Numbered from the stretch's first letter, positions 1 to 7,440 are shown. The stretch is 11,337 nucleotides of DNA from Caldisericaceae bacterium (GCA_021160885.1 JAGHBR010000466.1:1-11337); one strand, 5' to 3'. Notes: generated by a model not told the origin, from the sequence alone. Numbers and translations: made by a program.

Positions 1-95
1 ACATTGCCTTGATCATTGGCGGTTCCATTGTGATTCCCCATTTGCGTTACGCCTTTGAAGTGCTGGAAGAGTTGGAAGAAGCGGAAAAAGATTAA
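1..95 (+). CDS. 3' end of an unidentified gene (partial, runs off the left edge)
   Basis: Only the last 30 codons and a TAA stop are visible, in the frame starting at base 3. The tail reads as a short hydrophobic stretch (IALIIGGSIVIPHL) followed by an amphipathic, strongly acidic helix (EVLEELEEAEKD). That suggests a membrane-associated or helical C-terminus, but it is too short to assign a family. It is accepted as coding because the other two forward frames stop early and because a terminator-like hairpin follows the stop within a few bases. It converges with the minus-strand operon to its right. Function unknown. Confidence 0.5.
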   Translation, partial: IALIIGGSIVIPHLRYAFEVLEELEEAEKD

Positions 96-99
96 AGCC

Positions 100-140
100 G
101 GAAGCTTATCTGTTCATGTTTAAGCTTCCTGTCCCTTTTT
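100..140 (+). terminator. Probable intrinsic terminator of the gene ending at 95
   Basis: A perfect 9-base inverted repeat, GGAAGCTTA (100-108) and TAAGCTTCC (121-129), encloses a 12-base loop. It is followed by TGTCCC and a run of five T (136-140). It lies 4 bases after the stop codon of the partial plus-strand gene. The T-run starts 6 bases after the stem and the stem has only moderate GC, so it is a weaker candidate than the other two terminators in this window. Confidence 0.5.
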
Positions 141-165
141 GATGCCCGACATTTTTTACCTGTTT

Positions 166-215
166 AAAAAAGAGGCTGAACAGCAAATTCCAGGCCTAAT
201 ATCTGCTGTTCAGCC
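166..215 (-). terminator. Intrinsic terminator of the methylmalonyl-CoA operon
   Basis: Perfect 12-base arms, GGCTGAACAGCA (174-185) and TGCTGTTCAGCC (204-215), enclose an 18-base loop. Read on the minus strand, the stem is followed by TC and then six T (plus-strand A at 166-171), the classic rho-independent layout. It sits about 64 bases beyond the stop codon of mmdB, the last gene of the minus-strand operon, and marks the end of that transcript. Confidence 0.8.
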
Positions 216-278
216 CTCATCTGGCAAAAGGAGGAAATTTAACATCCCTAATCTGCTTACTCTGTGAACTTCGCTTGT

Positions 279-1424
279 TTATTGAAACAAGGCGATAAAA
301 ACGCCTGCGGCAATGGCCGAGCCAATAACGCCGGAAACGTTTGGCGCCATGGCATGCATTAACAAATGATTTTCTCGGTCAATCTTTAAAGCGTAATGCT
401 GAACCACACGTGCGGAATCCGGCACAGCCGAAACGCCTGCCGCGCCAATCAAGGGATTAATTTTTTCTTTTAAAAACAGATTCATGAACTTGGCAAACAG
501 CAAACCGCCAGCCGTGGCAATCATAAAAGAAACCAATCCCAGGGCAAAAATACCTAACGACTTTGGCGTTAAAAATACACTGGCCTGGGTACTGGCTCCT
601 ACGGCAAAAGAAAGCAGCACAGTACAAATATCCAGCAAAGCATTACCCACAGAGCGTGCCAGGCGGTCGGTCACGCCGCTTTCTTTGAGCAAATTGCCTA
701 ACATTAACATGCCAACCAGAGTCAAAGAGCCCGGAGCAATTAATGCGGCTACAATAGTTGCAATGATTGGGAAAATAATTTTTTCCGTGCGGGAAACGGT
801 TCGTGGCGGCTTCATACGAATACGGGCTTCTTTTTCGCTGATCAGCAGTTTCATCAACGGCGGCTGGATGACAGGTACCAATGCCATGTAAGAATAAGCC
901 GCAATGGCAATGGGCCCCAATAAATGCGGCGCTAACTGTGAAGAGAGGAAAATTGACGTGGGGCCGTCTGCGCCGCCAATGATGCCAATGGAAGCAGCTT
1001 CAAAGGAGTTAAATCCCAAAAACAAGGCGCCCAAAAAAGTGCCAAAAATACCTAATTGGGCTGCTGCTCCCAAAAGCACCGATTTAGGACTGGAAATCAG
1101 GGTCGAAAAATCTGTCAACGCTCCAATTCCTAAAAAGATTAAAGGCGGCAACACACCGGAACGTACGGCCCAATAAATGTAGCTAAGCACACTGTTCTGG
1201 CTGGCCCCATTGGCTACCGTGTCGTAAACGCCCAAAGGTAAAGACGGATTGTAAGGAATATTACCGACAATCACGCCAAATCCGATGGGCAGTAAAAGTA
1301 ACGGCTCATATTTTTTAACTATGGCCAGATAGATCGCCACACATCCCACTAAAATCATCACTACATTTCCGTAGCTAAGATGGGCAAATCCCGTGTTCAG
1401 TACCATCTTTTCCAGAATGTGCAT
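279..1424 (-). CDS. mmdB: Na+-translocating methylmalonyl-CoA decarboxylase, beta subunit (OadB/GcdB/MmdB family)
   Basis: This integral membrane subunit decarboxylates carboxybiotin carried by MmdC and uses the free energy to export Na+. The 381-residue product is about the usual family length and has roughly ten hydrophobic segments. Family hallmarks are visible. GGADGPT at 150-156 contains Asp153, matching the essential membrane aspartate of OadB. AAGVSAVPDSARVVQ lies at 328-342. A C-terminal polar membrane motif, NVSGVIGSA (362-370), matches the Asn/Ser cation-path residues. The ATG at 1424 lies 4 bases after the mmdC stop, and the GGAGGG of the last mmdC codons serves as its ribosome binding site. 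It is the last gene of the operon, followed by the terminator at 166-215. Sequence alone does not separate oxaloacetate, glutaconyl-CoA and methylmalonyl-CoA versions; the neighbours decide the substrate. Confidence 0.93.
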   Translation of the reverse strand: MHILEKMVLNTGFAHLSYGNVVMILVGCVAIYLAIVKKYEPLLLLPIGFGVIVGNIPYNPSLPLGVYDTVANGASQNSVLSYIYWAVRSGVLPPLIFLGIGALTDFSTLISSPKSVLLGAAAQLGIFGTFLGALFLGFNSFEAASIGIIGGADGPTSIFLSSQLAPHLLGPIAIAAYSYMALVPVIQPPLMKLLISEKEARIRMKPPRTVSRTEKIIFPIIATIVAALIAPGSLTLVGMLMLGNLLKESGVTDRLARSVGNALLDICTVLLSFAVGASTQASVFLTPKSLGIFALGLVSFMIATAGGLLFAKFMNLFLKEKINPLIGAAGVSAVPDSARVVQHYALKIDRENHLLMHAMAPNVSGVIGSAIAAGVFIALFQ

Positions 1425-1428
1425 TTCT

Positions 1429-1908
1429 TTAGCCCTCCACCGGTTTTAGCAATATAAGCGTGTCACCCTGATTAACCGAATCACCTTCTTTAAAGCGGAC
1501 ATCTAACACTTGGCCATCGGTCCGGCTGGTAACTTCATTTTCCATCTTCATGGCTTCGATAATCATCATCGTTTGGCCGGCTTTAATGATGTCGCCTTTG
1601 TTGACCAGAACTTTGAGAACAAGGCCGGGTAAGGGCGCTTTAATAAAAGTACCGTCACTGATTTCTTTAGGACGGTGCAAGGTCGGGTCTGGTCTGGAAG
1701 TTAACGAAGTTTTAGGCGCGGTTGCTTGCGGGCCGCGGGGGGCGGGTTGCGGTTTTACCTGAGCCACTTCTTCTATGCCCAGATCTTTTAATCCAACGCG
1801 GTAAAGCGTATCATCAACGCTGATTTCCGCTTCTTCTGCTGAAAAACGGTGAATTTTTACGCGATAGTCTTTGCCGTTTATTTCTAAGGTAATTTCTTTC
1901 TCTTTCAT
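1429..1908 (-). CDS. mmdC: Biotin carboxyl carrier protein, gamma subunit of methylmalonyl-CoA decarboxylase
   Basis: This 159-residue protein carries the biotin that shuttles the carboxyl group from the carboxyltransferase (MmdA) to the membrane decarboxylase (MmdB). The C-terminal biotinyl domain (about 88-157) contains EAMKMENEV, with Lys121 as the biotinylation site. The paired turn motifs PLPGLVLKVLVNKGD and VRFKEGDSVNQGDTLILL are typical of a lipoyl/biotinyl beta-barrel. Residues about 50-83 form a Pro/Ala/Thr-rich flexible linker, and residues 1-45 form a small charged N-terminal domain. The ATG overlaps the mmdD stop as ATGA, with GGAGA at 1916-1920 upstream on the minus strand. Expected partners are MmdA, MmdD and MmdB. 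A biotin protein ligase must be supplied from elsewhere, since none is in the window. Confidence 0.93.
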   Translation of the reverse strand: MKEKEITLEINGKDYRVKIHRFSAEEAEISVDDTLYRVGLKDLGIEEVAQVKPQPAPRGPQATAPKTSLTSRPDPTLHRPKEISDGTFIKAPLPGLVLKVLVNKGDIIKAGQTMMIIEAMKMENEVTSRTDGQVLDVRFKEGDSVNQGDTLILLKPVEG

Positions 1909-2339
1909 GATTTTTTCTCCGGTACAATTCGTTGTCCATATTTAATTCCTGTTTTCCATGGCGTATGCAGTTCGCCCCGTACAAAGGTTACCCGTGTTGG
2001 AATGGGATCCAGATGAAGCCGTCGGTACAACTCCACAGCCGTGGTAATGGCAATCAAATGATCTGCCGGGATTTGCGGGCCTTTTTCCTTGATCGGTTTT
2101 TCGGCTTCAACCTTTGTGGCCTGTTGGGCCAGTTGACGCTGCTGCACCCAATTCGAGACCAGGTTAAAGGCGGAAATAGTAAGCGCAATCAGACCTAATC
2201 CCAAAAAGACAACTAACAGACCGCTCCAGGTAATGGAAAATCCATGATTGGCATTAATGTTGGCCAGGCCCCAGCTAGCGCTTGAGGGCTGAGCAGCCTG
2301 CAAAGAATCCGTTAATGCTTTTAAACTATCTGCGATCAT
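1905..2339 (-). CDS. mmdD: OadG-family membrane anchor (delta/gamma subunit of the sodium pump decarboxylase)
   Basis: This 144-residue protein has one transmembrane helix (about 36-58, SGLLVVFLGLGLIALTIS), a basic/Gln-rich post-membrane stretch and a soluble C-terminal region (90-140). That architecture fits OadG/MmdD, which tethers the soluble carboxyltransferase to the membrane pump. The C-terminal pattern, a short helix (HLIAITTAVELYRR) followed by TPWKTGIKYGQR, matches the conserved 'AAIxAAV ... PWxxxGR' tail I recall for OadG proteins. Primary sequence is poorly conserved in this family, so position between mmdA and mmdC is strong supporting evidence. It starts 9 bases after the mmdA stop, with AGGGGGC between them acting as ribosome binding site. 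Its stop overlaps the mmdC start (ATGA). Confidence 0.82.
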   Translation of the reverse strand: MIADSLKALTDSLQAAQPSSASWGLANINANHGFSITWSGLLVVFLGLGLIALTISAFNLVSNWVQQRQLAQQATKVEAEKPIKEKGPQIPADHLIAITTAVELYRRLHLDPIPTRVTFVRGELHTPWKTGIKYGQRIVPEKKS

Positions 2340-2348
2340 TGCTGCCCC

Positions 2349-3899
2349 CTACAAAGGAATGTTGCCATGTTTTTTGGGCGGATTTTCGTCGCGCTTATTT
2401 TTAAGCATTTCCAGCGCTTTGATCAGCTTGTAGCGCGTAATTTTGGGCTCAATCACTTCATCGATCATGCCGCGCCCGGCGGCAACGTAAGGATTGGCAA
2501 ATTTTTCACGGTATTCTTTAATCTTTTCCTGCAGGGTAGCCTGCGGGTCCGGTGAATTTTTAATTTCTTTGGCGTAAATGATTTCACTGGCGCCCTCCGG
2601 TCCCATTACGGCAATCTCTGCCGTGGGCCAGGCGTAAACCATATCGCCGCGCAAATGTTTGGAATTCATCACACAAAAGGCGCCGCCATAAGCTTTACGC
2701 GTAATGACCGTAAGCTTAGGGACGGTCGCTTCGGCGTAAGCGTACAATAATTTGGCTCCATGGCGAATGATGCCATTGTATTCCTGAACCGTTCCGGGCA
2801 TGAAGCCGGGTACATCTTCAAAGGTGATGATTGGAATGTTGAAAGCATCGCAAAAGCGGACAAAGCGAGCTGCTTTTACCGAAGCATTACTGTCAATCAC
2901 ACCGGCTAAGTGTTTGGGCTGATTGGCTACCACGCCCACAGAGCGACCGTTTAATCTTCCAAAACCAATCACCATATTGGGTGCGTACAGTTCCTGAACT
3001 TCCATGAACTTACCTTCGTCCAGCACCATGCGAATCACTTCTTTCATGTCGTAGGGTTTGTGCGGATTGTCGGGCACGATGTAATTGAGTCGTTCATCTA
3101 CACGTTCGGGAGGATCGTCGTTGGCAATGATGATGGGCTCTTCCATATTGTTGTTGGGCAAATAAGTAAACAATTCACGAATTGCGGCAAAAAGAGAGTG
3201 CTCATCATCAAAGGTAAAATGGGTTATACCGCTTTTGGTGGCATGCACATCGGCGCCGCCCAATTCATCTGCTGTGACGTCTTCGTGGTTTACCGCCTTA
3301 ACAATTTTAGGTCCGGTTAAAAACATGAACGAAGTATTACGCACCATAAAGATGAAATCGGTTAAGGCCGGGGAATAGACGGCGCCTCCGGCGGCCGGGC
3401 CAACCACGGCGCTTATTTGCGGCACCACGCCGGAATGCAAAACATTATTCAGAAAAATGCTGGTGTAACCAGCCAGCGAATCAACGCCCTCCTGAATTCG
3501 GGCGCCGCCCGAATCATTAATGCCAATGATCGGAGCTCCATTTTTAACCGCCATTTCCTGAATCTTTACCACCTTTTCGGCCACCACCTGCGAAAGCGAA
3601 CCACCGTAAACGGTGAAATCAAAGGAATAAACAAAAACCAGTCGCCCATGGATGGTGCCGTAACCGGTCACAATTCCATCGCCAAATACTTTACGTTCCA
3701 CATCGCTAAAATTTTTGTCCATCGAAATACGGAACATGTCGATTTCTTCGAAACTGTTTTCATCCAGCAAAAGATCAATGCGTTCGCGAGCGGTCAATTT
3801 GCCTTTGGCATGCTGCTTTTTAATGGATTCCGGCCCGCCGCCTAACTTGGCAATTTCCTGTTTCTCTTTTAATTCTAAAATTTTCCGTTCAATACTCAT
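2349..3899 (-). CDS. mmdA: Methylmalonyl-CoA decarboxylase alpha subunit (carboxyltransferase; PccB/MmdA family)
   Basis: This 516-residue acyl-CoA carboxyltransferase moves the carboxyl group of (S)-methylmalonyl-CoA to biotin on MmdC, giving propionyl-CoA. Both crotonase-fold halves are visible. The N-terminal half has SGGARIQEG (130-138) and VVGPAAGGAVYSPALTDF (165-182). The C-terminal half has VPGFMPGTVQEYNGIIRHGAK (363-383, positions only as key motif), RKAYGGAFCVMNSK and MGPEGASE (432-439). The C-terminus KKHGNIPL is characteristic of MmdA/PccB. The start is set at 3899 rather than the upstream ATG at 3923, because AGGAGAT (3905-3911) sits 5 bases before it and the ATGA overlap with the epimerase stop matches the rest of the operon. 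The fold also serves propionyl-CoA carboxylase. The adjacent OadB and OadG subunits, and the lack of a biotin carboxylase, favour the decarboxylase. Confidence 0.93.
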   Translation of the reverse strand: MSIERKILELKEKQEIAKLGGGPESIKKQHAKGKLTARERIDLLLDENSFEEIDMFRISMDKNFSDVERKVFGDGIVTGYGTIHGRLVFVYSFDFTVYGGSLSQVVAEKVVKIQEMAVKNGAPIIGINDSGGARIQEGVDSLAGYTSIFLNNVLHSGVVPQISAVVGPAAGGAVYSPALTDFIFMVRNTSFMFLTGPKIVKAVNHEDVTADELGGADVHATKSGITHFTFDDEHSLFAAIRELFTYLPNNNMEEPIIIANDDPPERVDERLNYIVPDNPHKPYDMKEVIRMVLDEGKFMEVQELYAPNMVIGFGRLNGRSVGVVANQPKHLAGVIDSNASVKAARFVRFCDAFNIPIITFEDVPGFMPGTVQEYNGIIRHGAKLLYAYAEATVPKLTVITRKAYGGAFCVMNSKHLRGDMVYAWPTAEIAVMGPEGASEIIYAKEIKNSPDPQATLQEKIKEYREKFANPYVAAGRGMIDEVIEPKITRYKLIKALEMLKNKRDENPPKKHGNIPL

Positions 3900-4309
3900 G
3901 ATTGATCTCCTGCAGGTTGACAAATTTCCAGCAACACTTTTCCGGAGGATTTTGGGTGAATAAAAGCAATTTTCGTCTGATGGGCTCCTATCCGGGGTTG
4001 CTCATCAATCAAGCGAATATTTTTGCCTTTTAGATCATTTAATTGTGCTTCAATATCGTCCGATTGAAATGCCAGATGGTGAATACCTTCACCTTTTGTT
4101 TCTAAAAATTTGGCAATGGGGCTTTGCGGGTCGGTGGGTTCCAGCAGTTCGATTTTTACCTCGCCCACCTTAAACATGGCAACTCGAACCTTCTGATCGG
4201 CCACCTCTTCCTGCCCCAAAAAAGGCAGACCTAATACGTCGCGATAAAAAGGGATGCGTTCCTCAAGCGAGCGTACGGCAATTCCCACATGATTTATTTG
4301 TGTAATCAT
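3896..4309 (-). CDS. mce: Methylmalonyl-CoA epimerase (VOC superfamily)
   Basis: This 137-residue, metal-dependent enzyme interconverts (R)- and (S)-methylmalonyl-CoA, linking the B12 mutase to the decarboxylase, which use opposite epimers. It has the paired beta-alpha-beta-beta-beta modules of the vicinal oxygen chelate fold. INHVGIAV near the N-terminus supplies His7. VKIELLEP (51-58) supplies acidic residues, EGIHHLAF (74-81) supplies His77/His78, and VLLEICQ supplies Glu128. These correspond to the metal-site and catalytic positions known for the family. The phrases PIAKFLETKGEGIHHLAF and FIHPKSSGKVLLEICQP are typical of true methylmalonyl-CoA epimerases. The ATG overlaps the meaB stop (ATGA), and its own stop overlaps the mmdA start. 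Confidence 0.94.
   Translation of the reverse strand: MITQINHVGIAVRSLEERIPFYRDVLGLPFLGQEEVADQKVRVAMFKVGEVKIELLEPTDPQSPIAKFLETKGEGIHHLAFQSDDIEAQLNDLKGKNIRLIDEQPRIGAHQTKIAFIHPKSSGKVLLEICQPAGDQS
3905..3911 (-). promoter_or_regulatory. Ribosome binding site deciding the mmdA start
   Basis: AGGAGAT on the minus strand lies 5 bases before the ATG at 3899, inside the last codons of the epimerase gene. It argues for the 516-residue MmdA rather than the 524-residue version starting at 3923. Confidence 0.8.
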
Positions 4310-5268
4310 TGCTTTTTAAACTCCTTTAATACTTGTTTTACCTTTTTGCTAATCAACTGGTAAGGCGCGGCCTGACGATGAGCCAATTGGTCTAACCAGA
4401 GTTCAAGATTGTTTTCTGTGTTTAAGAAATGGTGCACATGGTCTTCAATTTTGGAGCTTAAAATGCGTTTAAGTTCCAGTGCCAGGCGCTTTAAGCGTCG
4501 TTCTTTAAGTAAGCCGCTTTCTTCCATTTGCTGCAAAGTGGACTCCATTCCTTCCACCAGCTCTTTGATGCCGGTGTTCTGTGTGGCAGAAGTCATGAAA
4601 ATGGGATTGGAAGATTCTTTACTATCTTCATTTTTTAAATGTAACACGTACTCCACTTCGGCTTTCACTCGTCGGGCTTCGTCTTTGTCCGCTTTGTTAA
4701 TCACAAAAATATCGCCAATTTCCATGACGCCTGCTTTTAAAGCCTGGATTTCATCGCCAAGGCCGGGTACCAGCACCAGCAGAACCAGATCGACAATATT
4801 CATTACCTCGATTTCGGTCTGTCCCACGCCAATGGTTTCAATAATGATCAGGTCATAGCCGGCGGCGTCCAGCACCTTTAAAGCGTCGGCCGTGGCGCCG
4901 GCCAGGCCGCCTAAATGCCCGCGTGAAGCCATGGAACGAATGAACACCTGTGGATCGGTGGCATGTTTTTGCATGCGCACACGATCCCCTAAAATGGCGC
5001 CTCCGCTAAATGGCGAACTGGGGTCAATGGCCAACACGGCAATTTTTTTGCCCTTTTGTTTTTCCAGATCGATGATCCGGTCTAACAAACTGCTCTTACC
5101 AGAACCCGGCGGCCCTGTAATGCCGATTATTTTTGCCCGGCCGGTTTGTTTAAACAGCTCATCGATTAAAGCTTCTTTGTCCGGAAGGTCGTTTTCAATC
5201 CAGCTGATGGCGCGGGCAATGGCCCGAATGTCACCGTTCAGAATCTTTTTTACGATTTCATCAATCAC
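4306..5268 (-). CDS. meaB: MeaB/ArgK-family GTPase, methylmalonyl-CoA mutase chaperone
   Basis: This 320-residue G3E-type P-loop GTPase gates adenosylcobalamin loading and protects or repairs methylmalonyl-CoA mutase. The Walker A motif is GPPGSGKSS (52-60). AIDPSSPFSGGAILGDR (80-96) and RGHLGGLA (116-123) are MeaB-type segments. ETIGVGQTE (144-152) is the switch/Walker B region characteristic of MeaB, MMAA and ArgK, and NKAD (191-194) is the guanine specificity motif. The helical C-terminus (from about 235) fits the dimerisation arm. The older label 'LAO/AO transport ATPase' belongs to this family and should not be carried over. The start is GTG at 5268, overlapping the small mutase subunit stop as GTGA. 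No ATG is available in frame nearby, and AAGGAAAAGG lies about 10 bases upstream. It sits next to both mutase subunits, as expected. Confidence 0.93.
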   Translation of the reverse strand: MIDEIVKKILNGDIRAIARAISWIENDLPDKEALIDELFKQTGRAKIIGITGPPGSGKSSLLDRIIDLEKQKGKKIAVLAIDPSSPFSGGAILGDRVRMQKHATDPQVFIRSMASRGHLGGLAGATADALKVLDAAGYDLIIIETIGVGQTEIEVMNIVDLVLLVLVPGLGDEIQALKAGVMEIGDIFVINKADKDEARRVKAEVEYVLHLKNEDSKESSNPIFMTSATQNTGIKELVEGMESTLQQMEESGLLKERRLKRLALELKRILSSKIEDHVHHFLNTENNLELWLDQLAHRQAAPYQLISKKVKQVLKEFKKQ

Positions 5269-5669
5269 GCTAAAACCTTTTCCTTTTTGCTTTCAATGAA
5301 GTTTAATACTTTTTGAATCGGTGTGCCTGGCGTAAAAACAGCTTCAATTCCCTGTTCCTGTAAAAACGAAATATCTTCTTCAGGAATTACGCCACCGCCA
5401 AACACAATGATGTTCTTTGCCCCTTCTTTGCGCAGCAAGCGTACCACTTCGGGAAATAATTCGTTGTGGGCGCCGGAAAGCAAGCTCAGACCCACAAAAT
5501 CTACATCTTCCTGGATGGCGGTTTTGGCAATAGCTTCCGGCGATTGTCGAATGCCTGTGTAAATTACTTCGTAACCGGCATCTTTTAAAGCCCGGGCTAC
5601 GTATTTAGCGCCCCGGTCATGGCCATCCAAACCGGGTTTGGCGATTAATATTCTAATTCGTTTTGACAT
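5265..5669 (-). CDS. mcmB: Methylmalonyl-CoA mutase, small B12-binding subunit
   Basis: This 134-residue free-standing cobalamin-binding domain partners the catalytic subunit encoded just upstream. KPGLDGHDRGAKYVARAL (11-28) contains the DxHxxG signature, with His17 as the expected lower axial cobalt ligand. SLLSGAH (62-68) and VFGGGVIPEED (89-99) are the other two cofactor-tail contacts of the Rossmann-like B12 fold. In mutases such as the Propionibacterium enzyme this domain is fused to the C-terminus of the large chain; here it is a separate gene, as in many archaea. The ATG at 5669 follows ACGGAGGA at a spacing of about 10 bases. Bases 5670-5766 upstream are the only loose junction of the operon and hold no convincing signal. 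Confidence 0.95.
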   Translation of the reverse strand: MSKRIRILIAKPGLDGHDRGAKYVARALKDAGYEVIYTGIRQSPEAIAKTAIQEDVDFVGLSLLSGAHNELFPEVVRLLRKEGAKNIIVFGGGVIPEEDISFLQEQGIEAVFTPGTPIQKVLNFIESKKEKVLA

Positions 5670-5766
5670 TTTATTTAATCCTCCGTCATTTGCTGGTTAA
5701 CTGCTTCATTGGGCTTGCTTTACAATTCTTTAAAGAGTTAAGGGTTACCCAAACCATTCAATCATT

Positions 5767-7440
5767 TTACAATACGATTGATTCCTGGTATTCTCCAAAA
5801 ACATCGCGCAGCACATTACAAATTTCGCCTAATGTAGCATAAGCTTTAGCCGCATCCAGAATGAAAGGCATCAGATTTTCTTTTTCCTCTTTAGCGGCCT
5901 CTTTTAAAGCGTTTAATGTTTTTTGTATTTTTGCGTTGTCGCGTTTGGCGCGTAAATTGGCCAGTCGTTCGGCCTGCACTTTACGAAGATTTGGATCCAC
6001 GCGCAAAATTTCCTTGGGCGGTTCCTGCTCCATGGTAAACTTATTAACGCCAACTACAACGCGATCGCCTTTTTCTACTTCCTTCTGATAGCGATAGGCT
6101 GCGTCCTGAATTTCCTTTTGGATATAGCCTTTTTCAATGGCGTACACCATGCCGCCCATCTCATCAATACGTTTCAGATAGTTCCAGACTTTTTCTTCGA
6201 TTTTATCTGTTAAGGATTCCAGAAAATAGGAACCAGCCAGCGGATCCACGGTGTTGGTCACGCCGGATTCGTAAGCAACAATCTGCTGTGTGCGAAGCGC
6301 AATTCGGACTGAATCTTCTGTAGGTAAACCGAGGGCTTCGTCACGGGAATTGGTGTGAAGGCTTTGCGTACCGCCCAGCACGGCAGCCAGGGTTTGGATG
6401 GTAACACGTACAATATTGTTGTCCGGTTGCTGAGCGGTTAACGTGCTGCCCCCGGTTTGGGTGTGAAAGCGCAACATCATCGATTTGGGATTTTTGGCGC
6501 CAAAGCGCTCTTTCATTATTTTAGCCCATACGCGTCGTGCCGCACGAAATTTGGCGATCTCTTCAAGTAAATCGTTGTGAGCATTAAAGAAAAAAGAGAG
6601 GCGGCCGGCGAACTGATCAACATTGAGTCCGGCATTTAAAGCGGCCTGTACATATTCAATTCCATCAGCCAGGGTAAAGGCGACTTCCTGCACGGCAGTT
6701 GAACCGGCTTCGCGAATATGATAGCCGGAAATGCTAATGGTGTTCCATTTGGGTACTTCTTTAGAACAATACTCGAAAATATTAGTGATCAGTCTGAGCG
6801 AAGGCTTGGGTGGAAAGATGTACGTTCCACGGGCAATGTACTCTTTTAAAATGTCATTTTGAATGGTGCCCCGCAATTGATCTTTGGGTACGCCCTGTTT
6901 TTCGGCCACGGCAATGTAAAAAGCCAGCAAAACCGCTGCCGGTGCATTGATGGTCATTGATGTTGAAACCTTGTCCAGCGGAATGCCGTCAAACAGCAAT
7001 TCCATGTCTTCCAGGCTGTCGATGGCCACGCCGACTTTGCCCACTTCACCAACGCTTTTCGGATCATCCGAATCATAACCGATTTGCGTGGGCAGGTCGA
7101 AAGCAACGCTTAGACCGGTTTGCCCCTGTTCCAGCAAGTATTTGTAACGCCGATTGGATTCTTCTGCCGTACCAAAACCAGCGTACTGGCGCATGGTCCA
7201 AAAGCGCCCCCGGTACATGGTGGGTTGTACGCCCCGCGTAAAGGGGTATTGCCCCGGAAAACCAACGTTTTCCAGGTATTCCTCTTCTGAAAAGGGGCGT
7301 GGCAGGTAAAGGCGTTCAACCGGTAACCAGGAACCTGTAGTAAAAGTTTCTTTTTGTTCAGGGAAACGCTCTAAAACTTTGTTGAGTGTTTTCTCTTCCC
7401 ATTGCTTTTTCTGTTCTTCAATTTTTTTAAATTTATCCAT
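5767..7440 (-). CDS. mcmA: Methylmalonyl-CoA mutase, large catalytic subunit
   Basis: This 557-residue TIM-barrel subunit catalyses the radical interconversion of succinyl-CoA and (R)-methylmalonyl-CoA once joined to the B12-binding subunit. Hallmarks are PFTRGVQPTMYRGRFW (66-81), TMRQYAGFGTAEESN (82-96), TGLSVAFDLPTQIGYDSD (108-125), SGYHIREAG (238-246) and RFHTQTGGSTLTAQQP (324-339). By alignment to the Propionibacterium enzyme, Tyr86, Arg204 and His241 match Tyr89, Arg207 and His244, a constant offset of three. Tyr and Arg at those sites favour methylmalonyl-CoA over isobutyryl-CoA mutase, which has Phe and Gln there. It lacks the C-terminal B12 domain, hence the short length. The ATG at 7440 is preceded by GAGGAGAG at good spacing. 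It is the first gene of the eight-gene operon and diverges from the porin-like gene. Confidence 0.96.
   Translation of the reverse strand: MDKFKKIEEQKKQWEEKTLNKVLERFPEQKETFTTGSWLPVERLYLPRPFSEEEYLENVGFPGQYPFTRGVQPTMYRGRFWTMRQYAGFGTAEESNRRYKYLLEQGQTGLSVAFDLPTQIGYDSDDPKSVGEVGKVGVAIDSLEDMELLFDGIPLDKVSTSMTINAPAAVLLAFYIAVAEKQGVPKDQLRGTIQNDILKEYIARGTYIFPPKPSLRLITNIFEYCSKEVPKWNTISISGYHIREAGSTAVQEVAFTLADGIEYVQAALNAGLNVDQFAGRLSFFFNAHNDLLEEIAKFRAARRVWAKIMKERFGAKNPKSMMLRFHTQTGGSTLTAQQPDNNIVRVTIQTLAAVLGGTQSLHTNSRDEALGLPTEDSVRIALRTQQIVAYESGVTNTVDPLAGSYFLESLTDKIEEKVWNYLKRIDEMGGMVYAIEKGYIQKEIQDAAYRYQKEVEKGDRVVVGVNKFTMEQEPPKEILRVDPNLRKVQAERLANLRAKRDNAKIQKTLNALKEAAKEEKENLMPFILDAAKAYATLGEICNVLRDVFGEYQESIVL

Noticed and set aside
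274..291. CTTGTTT-ATTG-AAACAAG hairpin over the mmdB stop codon
   Set aside because: The 7-base AT-rich stem has no T-run after it on the minus strand, and the true terminator lies further downstream at 166-215.
484..1176. Plus-strand reading frames opposite mmdB
   Set aside because: They are mirror frames of a confidently assigned membrane protein gene, with no plausible domain.
4409..5299. Long plus-strand reading frames (149 and 135 codons) opposite meaB
   Set aside because: They lie entirely antisense to a gene with complete family motifs, and their translations show Ser/Arg/Pro-rich shadow composition with no recognisable domain or ribosome binding site.
5670..5766. Internal promoter or attenuator between the two mutase subunit genes
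   Set aside because: I found only a near-palindromic GGGTTACCC and a weak, widely spaced TTGGG/CCCAA pair, with no convincing -35/-10 pair and no T-run. The spacing is unusual for this operon but is not evidence of a site.
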